DNA of 13,984 nt from Chloroflexota bacterium (GTDB lineage Bacteria > Chloroflexota > Anaerolineae > Anaerolineales > Villigracilaceae). Every line of letters starts with the position of its first letter. The first letter of the stretch is position 1. This document shows positions 5,742 through 11,431 of this stretch, piece by piece. Position numbers and translations under genes: made by a program. The DNA is taken from NCBI GenBank assembly GCA_016191895.1, contig JACPVD010000051.1, positions 1-13,984 on the forward strand, written 5' to 3'. The notes under the pieces were generated by a model that had not been told where the DNA came from, ran no database searches, and saw nothing but the letters and a program-made list of their open reading frames with translations.

Positions 5742-6779
5742 TCATTCATCATTTTCCATTATGCCGGGGCGGAGTTCCTTTTCATACGTGAGAAACTCGC
5801 TGGCAACATGCATGCCGGCTTTTTGATACAGCCTTGTTGCGCCGGTGGGATTGGAGGCGTCGACGCCGAGGCCGATGGTCTTCATGCCGCGTTTGTAAAA
5901 TTCGCCAAAGGAATGTCGGAGGAGCGCCAGGCCGAGTCCTTTTTTACGCCACGGGCGGCGGACTCCCAACGTGCTGACCCAGCCAATTTCCATACGATAA
6001 CGGTTCTGCGAGAAACCGGCGATTTCGTTTCCGTCCCAGGCGATCATCCACAAACTGGGATCGAAATCCTCGCGGTTGAGTTTTCCATGTTTCCACTCGC
6101 TGAATGAAATATCATGGCTTCCCCAATGATCGCGAAAAGACTCGTTTTGCGCCTGCCAGACAATCTCTTCATGCGCGGGTCGTTCAAACGGACGCAGTTC
6201 CACGCCGGCTGGCCAAATGGGCGCAGGAGGCGCGGAGTCGAGGGTAATCTCCATGCGCCAGTGATAACGCCTGGGAAAGTATCCTTCGTTCTTGTGCAGT
6301 ATGTTGCTGGCTTCGTCGCGGTTGTCGATCGTGCTTCGCAGGAAGACACGCAGATTGGGTTTGGCGAGCGCGATCTCTTCGCGGGCGCGGGCTTCGACCC
6401 GGCGCAATAACGCGGTGCCGATTCCCTGCCCGGTAAATTCCGGGTGGACATATCCATCGGTGCGAAGGTTATAGTGTTCGTGCTGATTGAAAAACTCCTC
6501 ATAGCCGATAATTCGCCCATCGGCGGTTTGCATCACAAAGGCGTCGGTTTCGAGGAGGAAGCCTTCGCTTTTCCACTCATTTTCCAGTTCCTCCGGCGTA
6601 ACGGCAACAGTCGCATCGCCGTCTGCAAGGCAGACTTCGTAGATCAGTTTTGCCACAGCGTCGCGGTCGCTCCATTGCGCTGGGCGCAGGTTGAGGTCCG
6701 TCATTAGCGGAGAAACGCCCTGATGCACGCTTCGCGCAATTGCATCAGAAACAGTGTTGGAAATATTTTTTGTAGTCAT
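5742..6779 (-). CDS. Tandem GNAT-domain acetyltransferase (double-domain), paralogue B
   Basis: The 345-residue protein has two GNAT folds, at about 28-180 and 192-335. The CoA-binding loops are TGQGIG (116-121) and RKKGLG (278-283). The Tyr that usually protonates CoA is present only in the second domain (TRLYQKAGM, Tyr318). The N-domain has His162 in that place, as if the first domain had lost or changed its catalysis. ESFRDHWG and LWMIAWDGNEIAG match paralogue A closely, so the two genes are a tandem duplication that has since diverged. The start is the second ATG (6779), since AAGGAG lies 8 bases upstream; an ATG at 6797 has no such site. The gene follows the single-domain GNAT gene across a 98-base gap with a long palindrome. 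The acceptor substrate is unknown. Confidence 0.88.
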   Translation of the reverse strand: MTTKNISNTVSDAIARSVHQGVSPLMTDLNLRPAQWSDRDAVAKLIYEVCLADGDATVAVTPEELENEWKSEGFLLETDAFVMQTADGRIIGYEEFFNQHEHYNLRTDGYVHPEFTGQGIGTALLRRVEARAREEIALAKPNLRVFLRSTIDNRDEASNILHKNEGYFPRRYHWRMEITLDSAPPAPIWPAGVELRPFERPAHEEIVWQAQNESFRDHWGSHDISFSEWKHGKLNREDFDPSLWMIAWDGNEIAGFSQNRYRMEIGWVSTLGVRRPWRKKGLGLALLRHSFGEFYKRGMKTIGLGVDASNPTGATRLYQKAGMHVASEFLTYEKELRPGIMENDE

Positions 6780-6804
6780 GTATTCATCTCCTTCCATTCA
6801 TCGT

Positions 6805-6819
6805 ATCTTTTCAAAAGAT
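6805..6819. repeat. Short A/T-rich palindrome upstream of paralogue B
   Basis: ATCTTTT and AAAAGAT are exact complements around one C. The site lies 26 bases before the start of the double-GNAT gene and 7 bases from the long palindrome at 6827. It may be a protein-binding site or a small extra hairpin in the leader. Confidence 0.4.
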
Positions 6820-6826
6820 GGGGAAC

Positions 6827-6869
6827 GTGGGGCGTGTCGAGCGCGCTTCGCGCGCTCGACACGCCCCAC
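6827..6869. repeat. Perfect 20-bp GC-rich palindrome
   Basis: Positions 6827-6846 and 6850-6869 are exact complements around TTC, which makes this the strongest hairpin in the window. The arms are built around GGGGCGTGTCGAGCGCG. Flanking GGGG (6820-6823) and CCCC (6871-6874) could lengthen the stem across small bulges. It starts 8 bases beyond the stop codon of the single-domain GNAT gene on the minus strand. It lacks a U-tract, so simple intrinsic termination is unlikely. Confidence 0.8.
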
Positions 6870-6877
6870 ACCCCAAT

Positions 6878-7435
6878 TTATTCAGAAGATATCCAGTCAT
6901 CGTACAAAACGCCCATATAGAGCATGTCGTAGCGTTTGCCGTCTTTGAGCAACGCGCCGCGCAGGCGACCTTCGTGTTTGAAGCCCGCTTTTTCATAGGA
7001 ACGAATGGCGCGGGGGTTATATTCAAAGACATTAAGCGTAACGCGGTTCAAATTGATTTCGGTAAAGGCAAAACGGAGCATGACTTTCATGGCGTCCGTT
7101 CCGTAGCCTTTGCCCCAGTGTTCACGGCTTCCGATGGCGAGGCCGACGAACGCGTTGCGTCCCAGCCAGTTGTTGACCACGTCGAGGTTGATGTCGCCAA
7201 GCAGGCGGTTGTCGTCGAGGGCGCGGATGGTGAAGTAATATTGCATTGGCGTGACATCGCCCAATTGCTTTTCAAAAAACGACGAAGCGGTTTTGGCCGA
7301 GGCCAGCCTCATCGCACTTGCATCCATCAAACGGGTCAGTTCCGAATCGCGAGTCCAGACAGAGTAGGCCTTGCCAAGTTCATCAGGGTCTACAGCGGAG
7401 AGCCGCACAAGTTCGCCTTTGAAGATATCTTTCAT
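6878..7435 (-). CDS. RimJ/RimL-type GNAT acetyltransferase (third in array)
   Basis: The 185-residue single-domain GNAT belongs to the group that includes RimJ, RimL and spermidine acetyltransferase. It moves an acetyl group from acetyl-CoA to an amine. MKDIFKGELVRLSAVDPDEL opens the fold, the pyrophosphate loop is WGKGYG at 107-112, and the general-acid region SYEKAGF contains Tyr147. The last strand ends in YDMLYMGVLYDDW. The ATG at 7435 overlaps the stop of the upstream GNAT gene as ATGA, and a Met 13 codons further upstream has no better ribosome site, so I use the overlapping start. The protein aligns along its whole length with its upstream neighbour, so the two are paralogues. The acceptor is unknown. 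Confidence 0.88.
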   Translation of the reverse strand: MKDIFKGELVRLSAVDPDELGKAYSVWTRDSELTRLMDASAMRLASAKTASSFFEKQLGDVTPMQYYFTIRALDDNRLLGDINLDVVNNWLGRNAFVGLAIGSREHWGKGYGTDAMKVMLRFAFTEINLNRVTLNVFEYNPRAIRSYEKAGFKHEGRLRGALLKDGKRYDMLYMGVLYDDWISSE

Positions 7436-7983
7436 GACCGCGGACTCCATTCCTCGCGCAGGATACCCATCCACAAACTATCGTAACGGACTCCGTCGCG
7501 CAATCCTTCGCCGCGCATGCAGCCTTCAAGTTTGAAGCCGACCTTTTCGTATGTTTTCAACGCGCGTTCATTGTAGGCATGCAAGCCAAGCGTAACGCGG
7601 CGCAGGTTCAACTCAAGAAAGGCATATTGCACCATCAATGCAACCGCTTCGGAGCCATAGCCTCTGCCCCAATAATTGCGGTCACCGATCGAAATGCCGA
7701 GCATGGAGTCAGCATGGTGCCATGACCGAATCCATAGCCCGACACCACCGATCAACGTATCGTCTGCCAATGTCCGTATGCAGAAACGAAACGAGTTTTG
7801 GTTGTTTTCAGCATCCTTCTCAATGAACTCTTTTATCTTTTTTGCAGACCACAACTGGGCGGGGTCACTGTCCGCGAGGCGGTGTTGTTCCGTATCGCGA
7901 TTCCATTGGACGAAGAATTTCGCCAGTATCTCCGGGGATTCATCGGACAGGCGGACAAGGGATCCGCGATACAGGTCTTTCAT
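7432..7983 (-). CDS. RimJ/RimL-type GNAT acetyltransferase (second in array)
   Basis: The 183-residue single-domain GNAT has WGRGYG at 105-110 and TYEKVGF with Tyr145, ending in YDSLWMGILREEW. The N-terminus MKDLYRGSLVRLS is nearly the same as in the downstream paralogue (MKDIFKGELVRLS). The ATG at 7983 was chosen over one 14 codons upstream because AAGGGTGA lies 4 bases before it. That ribosome site overlaps the stop codon of the upstream GNAT gene, and this gene's own stop overlaps the next start, so the three genes are translationally coupled. It could acetylate a protein N-terminus, a polyamine or an antibiotic; the sequence does not decide. Confidence 0.88.
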   Translation of the reverse strand: MKDLYRGSLVRLSDESPEILAKFFVQWNRDTEQHRLADSDPAQLWSAKKIKEFIEKDAENNQNSFRFCIRTLADDTLIGGVGLWIRSWHHADSMLGISIGDRNYWGRGYGSEAVALMVQYAFLELNLRRVTLGLHAYNERALKTYEKVGFKLEGCMRGEGLRDGVRYDSLWMGILREEWSPRS

Positions 7984-7987
7984 CGCT

Positions 7988-8572
7988 TCACCCTTGACCG
8001 TTGGCCTGCTCCTGCCATTCGGCATTCAACAAGCCGAAAGAGAGCAGGTCCCAAAATTCTCCGTCGCGGTGGATCGCTTTGCGGCGGCGAATCTCCTCCA
8101 TAAAACCAAACTTCTGGAGGAGTCGGATTGCGCCATCGTTATACGCCGGCACAACCGCTGTAACGCGATAGAGATTCAATTCGCCAAAGGCGTAACGCAG
8201 GAGCATGCCCAGCGCCTGTGAGCCATATCCCTTGCGGCGATCCTCCTCCGCGCCGATGCCAAGCCGCAGAAAGCCGTTGCCATTCGTCCAGTCGATCCAC
8301 TCCACCAGGGCCTTGCCGATCAGGCGGTCATCCTCGCGGGCGCGGATGGTGAAATAGAACAGATTCTTGTCCTCGTCCACGCGTTTTTCGATGGCCTCAT
8401 ACTCCTTCTTGACCATCGCCGGCGAAAGCGGACGGGCGGGCTTGAGTTCCAGCAGGCGCATGAATTCGGCGTCGTGCGTCCATTTGGATTCGATCTCGGG
8501 ATGCGTTTCGTGGTCGATCGGCCCAAAACGGACATCCTGCGCTTCGAACAATTGCGTTTGTATGTTCAACAT
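7988..8572 (-). CDS. RimJ/RimL-type GNAT acetyltransferase (first in array), atypical active site
   Basis: The 194-residue single-domain GNAT has the CoA loop RKGYG at 113-117. The Tyr that acts as general acid in most relatives is replaced by Leu152 (RLLQKFGF against SYEKAGF in the neighbours), so its chemistry may differ or be lost. It is more diverged than the next two genes but has the same architecture, including LGMLLRYAFGELNLYRVT. The start at 8572 is set by GGAGG 5 bases upstream; a Met nine codons earlier lies inside the terminator-like hairpin region. The Shine-Dalgarno directly follows the T-run of that hairpin, so expression probably depends on read-through of the two hairpins. 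Confidence 0.86.
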   Translation of the reverse strand: MLNIQTQLFEAQDVRFGPIDHETHPEIESKWTHDAEFMRLLELKPARPLSPAMVKKEYEAIEKRVDEDKNLFYFTIRAREDDRLIGKALVEWIDWTNGNGFLRLGIGAEEDRRKGYGSQALGMLLRYAFGELNLYRVTAVVPAYNDGAIRLLQKFGFMEEIRRRKAIHRDGEFWDLLSFGLLNAEWQEQANGQG

Positions 8573-8582
8573 GGTTTCCTCC

Positions 8583-8621
8583 AAAATAAAAACGGCCACA
8601 GGTCATTCAAACCCATGGCCG
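8583..8621 (-). terminator. Terminator-like hairpin 2, abutting the GNAT ribosome site
   Basis: On the minus strand a stem of six pairs (CGGCCA at 8593-8598 with TGGCCG at 8616-8621), a 2x2 internal mismatch and three more pairs (GGT/ACC) is followed by TTTTTATTTT and then at once by GGAGG of the first GNAT gene. It is a direct repeat of the hairpin at 8632-8674. Confidence 0.7.
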
Positions 8622-8631
8622 CCTTTGCGCG

Positions 8632-8674
8632 ATTAAATAAAAACGGCCACGGGTTCGCATGAGCGCCGCGGCCG
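8632..8674 (-). terminator. Terminator-like hairpin 1 after the small ORF
   Basis: On the minus strand CGGCCGCGG pairs with CCGTGGCCG (nine pairs, one G-U) around a loop of about 13 bases, followed by TTTTTATTTAAT. It begins 23 bases after the small ORF's stop. AAATAAAAACGGCCAC recurs 51 bases away in the second hairpin, which shows a tandem duplication. A further 5-bp hairpin (8681-8694) lies between it and the stop codon. Confidence 0.72.
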
Positions 8675-8697
8675 CCAAGTGACGATGATTCGTCTTG

Positions 8698-8784
8698 TTA
8701 ACGGGGAGCAGGCGCAATGCGGGTATCAGCACCAACCGGAACGGTGGTGATGGTCACAACTTCGGAAAACTTATTCATAATCAC
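8698..8784 (-). CDS. Unannotated small ORF (28 aa) heading the GNAT run
   Basis: A 28-codon frame starts GTG-ATT-ATG at 8784 and ends TAA at 8698. The peptide begins MIMNKFSEVVTITTV and ends in GADTRIAPAPR. AAAGGAG lies 9 bases before the GTG; the in-frame ATG at 8778 (26 aa) would be 15 bases away. A plausible promoter is located about 50 bases upstream and a terminator-like hairpin about 23 bases downstream, which is what a real small gene looks like. The peptide has no Cys, no membrane segment and one Lys. It could be a leader peptide controlling read-through, a small protein, or a precursor peptide acted on by the GNATs next to it. I recognise no family. Confidence 0.5.
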   Translation of the reverse strand: MIMNKFSEVVTITTVPVGADTRIAPAPR

Positions 8785-8834
8785 TGGCCTGTACTCCTTT
8801 CGTAAAATTTGCTTTTCGTTCAAGCAGGCGCGAG

Positions 8835-8862
8835 TTTATCACGCAGAGGAAGGGAACGTCAA
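8835..8862 (-). promoter_or_regulatory. Probable promoter of the small ORF/GNAT run
   Basis: On the minus strand TTGACG (8862-8857) is followed after 16 bases by GATAAA (8840-8835), or after 18 by TAAACT. The start would fall near 8828, about 44 bases before the GTG of the small ORF. It is divergent from the tRNA promoter, whose -35 box lies 27 bases away. Confidence 0.5.
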
Positions 8863-8888
8863 GGGTTTTTGGGTATTACGATACAGCG

Positions 8889-8917
8889 TTGACGCGTAAA
8901 AATTGCGGTGATACAAT
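8889..8917 (+). promoter_or_regulatory. Promoter of tRNA-Glu
   Basis: TTGACG (8889-8894) and TACAAT (8912-8917) are separated by exactly 17 bases, one mismatch each from the sigma-70 consensus. The start would be near 8924, leaving a 5' leader of about 30 bases to be removed before the tRNA. Confidence 0.8.
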
Positions 8918-8953
8918 GCAACCCGCTTGTTTCGACAGGCCCAACAACGAGAC

Positions 8954-9026
8954 GCCCCCATCGTCTAGTGGCCCAGGACGAAGCCCTCTCAAGGCTTAAA
9001 CCGGGATTCGAATTCCCGTGGGGGCA
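8954..9026 (+). tRNA. tRNA-Glu (anticodon CTC)
   Basis: A complete 73-base cloverleaf is present. The acceptor stem GCCCCCA (8954-8960) pairs with TGGGGGC (9019-9025), and the discriminator is A9026. The D arm is GTC...GAC. The anticodon stem AAGCC/GGCTT holds loop CTCTCAA with anticodon CTC at 8988-8990, reading GAG. The T stem CGGGA/TCCCG has loop TTCGAAT. The 3' CCA is not encoded (ACACC follows). All stems are perfect. Confidence 0.97.
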
Positions 9027-9034
9027 CACCTTTC

Positions 9035-9070
9035 GACAGTCACCCTCTTTTCCGGTGGCTGTCTTTTTTT
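9035..9070 (+). terminator. Intrinsic terminator after tRNA-Glu
   Basis: GACAGTCACC (9035-9044) pairs with GGTGGCTGTC (9054-9063) over ten positions with one G-U wobble, followed by TTTTTTT. The T-run runs directly into GGAG (9071-9074), the ribosome site of the next gene. Confidence 0.9.
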
Positions 9071-9079
9071 GGAGTCATC

Positions 9080-10003
9080 ATGAAGTCGTCTTCGCAACTT
9101 TCGCAAGGGTACATCATCGCGTTCGCCGCCACCGTCATCTGGTCAACAACGGGGATTTTGATCAGCTACCTCGTCGTCACCTATTCCCTGCCTTCACTCG
9201 TGCTGGCTTTTTGGCGCGATTTGTTTGTTTCACTCGGCATGGCGGTTGGATTGCTCCTCTTCAACCGTCCGCTGTTGCATCTCGAGCGCAAACACTGGGA
9301 ATTTATGATTCTATACGGATTAACGCTCGCGGTCTTCAATTCGATGTGGACGTTCTCGGTTCAATACAACGGGGCGGCTGTCGCCACGGTAATGGCCTTT
9401 TCCTCCCCGGCAATGACCGCCATCCTGAGCCGCATTGTATTTAAGGAACGCTTCAGCAATGTCAAAATTGTTTCCATCCTGTTGAGCCTTGGGGGAATCG
9501 TGTTCGTCTCCGGCGCGTATGACTCCTCCACGTGGAATCTCAACCCGATGGGAATCGTCTTTGGCCTGCTATCGGGCCTGATGTTTGCCATTTACAATCT
9601 CGAAGGCAAACATGCCTCCGATACTCATATCGACTCGTGGACAGCCCTGCTGTATAGTTTCGGGTGGGCGACCGTGTTTCTGTTGTTCTTCAATCTCGGA
9701 AACGACCTGTTCATTACAGGCAGGGGAGCGTTTGCCGATATGCTCTGGCTTGGAGATTCCCTCAGCGGGTGGGGGATTCTCTTCTTCCTCGGCGTCGCTC
9801 CCACCCTCGGCGGATTTGGCCTCTACACCCTGAGCATCCGTTACCTCTCGCCGACCACGTCCAATTTGATCGCCACACTCGAACCGGCCTTCACGGCGAT
9901 ATGGGCCTATTTCTTCTTGAACGAAATCTTAACCCCGCCCCAACTCTTTGGCGGAGTCCTTGTGTTGGCCGGCGTAATTCTGTTGCGATTTGGGGAGCGA
10001 TAA
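9080..10003 (+). CDS. EamA/DMT-family permease
   Basis: The 307-residue inner-membrane protein has about ten hydrophobic segments arranged as two EamA repeats (about 10-142 and 155-303). The first opens with IAFAATVIWSTTGILISYLV and the second ends with the usual AGVILLRFGER. Typical repeat landmarks are the Pro/Ser-rich helix SSPAMTAIL with the following VFKERFS, and in the second half LIATLEPAFTAIWAYFFLNE. Members export or import amino acids, purines, sugars and other small metabolites; this sequence does not reveal which. GGAG 5 bases before the ATG sets the start. No promoter of its own is visible between the tRNA terminator and the ATG, so it may depend on read-through from the tRNA transcript. 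Confidence 0.9.
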   Translation: MKSSSQLSQGYIIAFAATVIWSTTGILISYLVVTYSLPSLVLAFWRDLFVSLGMAVGLLLFNRPLLHLERKHWEFMILYGLTLAVFNSMWTFSVQYNGAAVATVMAFSSPAMTAILSRIVFKERFSNVKIVSILLSLGGIVFVSGAYDSSTWNLNPMGIVFGLLSGLMFAIYNLEGKHASDTHIDSWTALLYSFGWATVFLLFFNLGNDLFITGRGAFADMLWLGDSLSGWGILFFLGVAPTLGGFGLYTLSIRYLSPTTSNLIATLEPAFTAIWAYFFLNEILTPPQLFGGVLVLAGVILLRFGER

Positions 10004-10052
10004 GCGAAATTTCATGGAGGGATTCTCTAACGCTTTTCTAACCCTCCCGCCC

Positions 10053-10081
10053 TTGACCGAAACTTAAGTCGGTTATATATT
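10053..10081 (+). promoter_or_regulatory. Promoter of the marR-SDR-ABC operon
   Basis: TTGACC (10053-10058) and TATATT (10076-10081) are 17 bases apart, close to sigma-70 consensus. The expected start is about 10088 and the leader is about 26 bases. An 8-base palindrome ACTTAAGT (10062-10069) lies inside the spacer. Nothing like a terminator for the upstream permease was found in 10004-10052. Confidence 0.75.
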
Positions 10082-10094
10082 TCAGTACACTTAA
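10081..10094 (+). promoter_or_regulatory. Candidate MarR operator over the start site
   Basis: TTCAGTACACTTAA is an imperfect 14-base palindrome (10 of 14 positions symmetric) that covers the predicted start site. The half-site word ACTTAA recurs at 10062, 10089 and 10106. MarR repressors usually bind such palindromes at their own promoters; binding here is inferred. Confidence 0.5.
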
Positions 10095-10113
10095 ATAAAA
10101 AGAGAACTTAACT

Positions 10114-10557
10114 ATGCCCAAACCCGCCCAAATTTCCCAGTCCCTGCGCGCGTGGATGGATGTGTTCATGCATCGCTCCATGCGTGGGTGGGCGCATTTT
10201 GCCAAATCCACCGGGCTTTCGATGCCGCAATTCAGCATCCTCATGCAATTGCATCACAAAGGCCCGTGCGGAATGTCTGAGATCAGCGAGCGGTTCGACA
10301 TCACCGCCGCCGCCGCCAGCCAGCTTGTGGAGAAACTGGTGCAGGGCGGCTATCTCGAACGCGCCGAAGACCCCCATGACCGCCGCGCAAAGCTTCTGCG
10401 CCTTACTGTAAATGGCGAGAAATTGATCAAGGATGGGATTCAGGAACGCCACCGCTGGATGGATGAATTGGCTTCCAAATTAGGCACCGACGAACAGGCA
10501 AAAGTTGTTGAAGCGCTGGTCATCCTCACCGAAGCCGCTAAGAAACTCGAAAGTTAA
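10114..10557 (+). CDS. MarR-family transcriptional regulator
   Basis: The 147-residue winged-helix dimer is typical in length for MarR. The DNA-binding part covers about 35-100: MSEISERFDITAAAASQLVEKL (54-75) is the helix-turn-helix, with the recognition helix from about 64. DPHDRRAKLLRLT (87-98) is the wing with the conserved Asp-x-Arg-Arg pattern. The outer helices (10-32 and 104-145) make the dimer. There is no strong Shine-Dalgarno (only AGAGAA). As first gene of an operon with an oxidoreductase and a heterodimeric exporter, it probably represses the operon until a toxic ligand binds. Palindromes at its promoter support autoregulation. The ligand is unknown. Confidence 0.92.
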   Translation: MPKPAQISQSLRAWMDVFMHRSMRGWAHFAKSTGLSMPQFSILMQLHHKGPCGMSEISERFDITAAAASQLVEKLVQGGYLERAEDPHDRRAKLLRLTVNGEKLIKDGIQERHRWMDELASKLGTDEQAKVVEALVILTEAAKKLES

Positions 10558-10567
10558 AGGAAAACGA

Positions 10568-11431
10568 ATGACAGATTTGATTTTGAAAGATAAAGTCGCC
10601 GTCATTACCGGCGGCTCGCGTGGGCTGGGACTTGCTCTCGCGCAAACATACGCCCGCGCAGGCGCGCATGTGGTAATAGCCTCGCGCACCTCGAAAACGG
10701 TTAATAACGTGGTGGAGGCGCTGCGACAAAGCGGATATCAGGCGGCAGGTCTCGCCTGCGATGTCGCGGACATGGAACAAGTGGAAACACTGGCACAGAT
10801 CGCCTTCCGGTCTTTTGGTCGCCTTGATATTTGGGTCAACAACGCGGGGCTTTCCGCGCCGTACGGTCCCACGGCGCATATCCCCAATTCAGACTTCCTG
10901 AATGTAATCAACACGAATATTGTTGGCACGTATAACGGCTCGATTGCGGCCATGCGCTATTTTATCAGGCAGCATAGCGGCAAGCTGATCAACCTGCTGG
11001 GACGCGGCGATACAGGCGCGATTGCCCTGCAAAACGCTTATAGTTCCAGCAAGGTGTGGATTCGCAATTTTACAAAAGCCCTGGCGAAAGAATACAAAGA
11101 CAGCGGCGTAGATGTTTTTGGTTTCAACCCGGGACTGGTGAAAACCGATATGCTCAGCAACGTCCACGCAGTGGAAGGGTATGAAAAGAAAATGAATCCC
11201 TTGCGCTATGTGGCAATGTTATGGGGCAACGATGCGGATGTGCCGGCACAGAAAGCGCTCTGGCTTGCCTCCCCTGCCAGCGACGGCAGAAATGGATTAA
11301 TGACTACGGTCTTGACCAAACGGTTGATGTTTTCACGCTTGATCGGATTGCCCTTTCGCAGATTGTCGAAACGCTCAACTGAATTATTGGAACTTAATGT
11401 CACTGCGGTCAAACCAGCCATTGGAGATTAA
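10568..11431 (+). CDS. Short-chain dehydrogenase/reductase (classical SDR), catalytic Ser not evident
   Basis: The 287-residue Rossmann-fold enzyme uses NAD(P)H. The cofactor loop is TGGSRGLG (14-21), Arg40 after the second strand (VVIASR) suggests NADP preference, CDVAD is at 64-68 and NNAG at 91-94. The active site has Tyr158 and Lys162 (YSSSK), then FNPGLVKTDM. The usual catalytic Ser lies 13 residues before Tyr, but that position is Gly145 (INLLGRGDTG), with no Ser nearby. The start is ATG at 10568, 6 bases after AAAGGA and 10 bases after the marR stop; a longer frame from 10505 overlaps marR and lacks a ribosome site. The C-terminal extension beyond about 245 is basic and unusual. It may modify a compound that the exporter removes, but the substrate is unknown. 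Confidence 0.9.
   Translation: MTDLILKDKVAVITGGSRGLGLALAQTYARAGAHVVIASRTSKTVNNVVEALRQSGYQAAGLACDVADMEQVETLAQIAFRSFGRLDIWVNNAGLSAPYGPTAHIPNSDFLNVINTNIVGTYNGSIAAMRYFIRQHSGKLINLLGRGDTGAIALQNAYSSSKVWIRNFTKALAKEYKDSGVDVFGFNPGLVKTDMLSNVHAVEGYEKKMNPLRYVAMLWGNDADVPAQKALWLASPASDGRNGLMTTVLTKRLMFSRLIGLPFRRLSKRSTELLELNVTAVKPAIGD

Noticed and set aside
5702..6869. Palindromes at 5702 and 6827 as intrinsic terminators
   Set aside because: Neither is followed by a T-run on either strand.
8583..8700. T-box or other known riboswitch upstream of the GNAT run
   Set aside because: No T-box specifier or antiterminator consensus and no aptamer core that I recognise; only short repeated hairpins are present.
4655..8784. 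GNAT toxin-antitoxin module (TacT/AtaT type) with the small ORF as antitoxin
   Set aside because: The 28-residue peptide has no ribbon-helix-helix pattern and is far shorter than known DUF1778-type antitoxins; the GNATs look like RimJ/RimL and double-domain types.
8717..8899. A 60-codon plus-strand frame opposite the small ORF
   Set aside because: It has no Shine-Dalgarno, runs across the predicted minus promoter and into the tRNA promoter, and has no protein-like features.
8908..9444. A 178-codon plus-strand frame
   Set aside because: It reads through the whole tRNA-Glu and its terminator and then overlaps the permease in another frame.
10016..10047. GGAGGG...CCCTCC as a terminator after the permease
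   Set aside because: The stem is 6 bp with a 20-base loop and no T-run follows.
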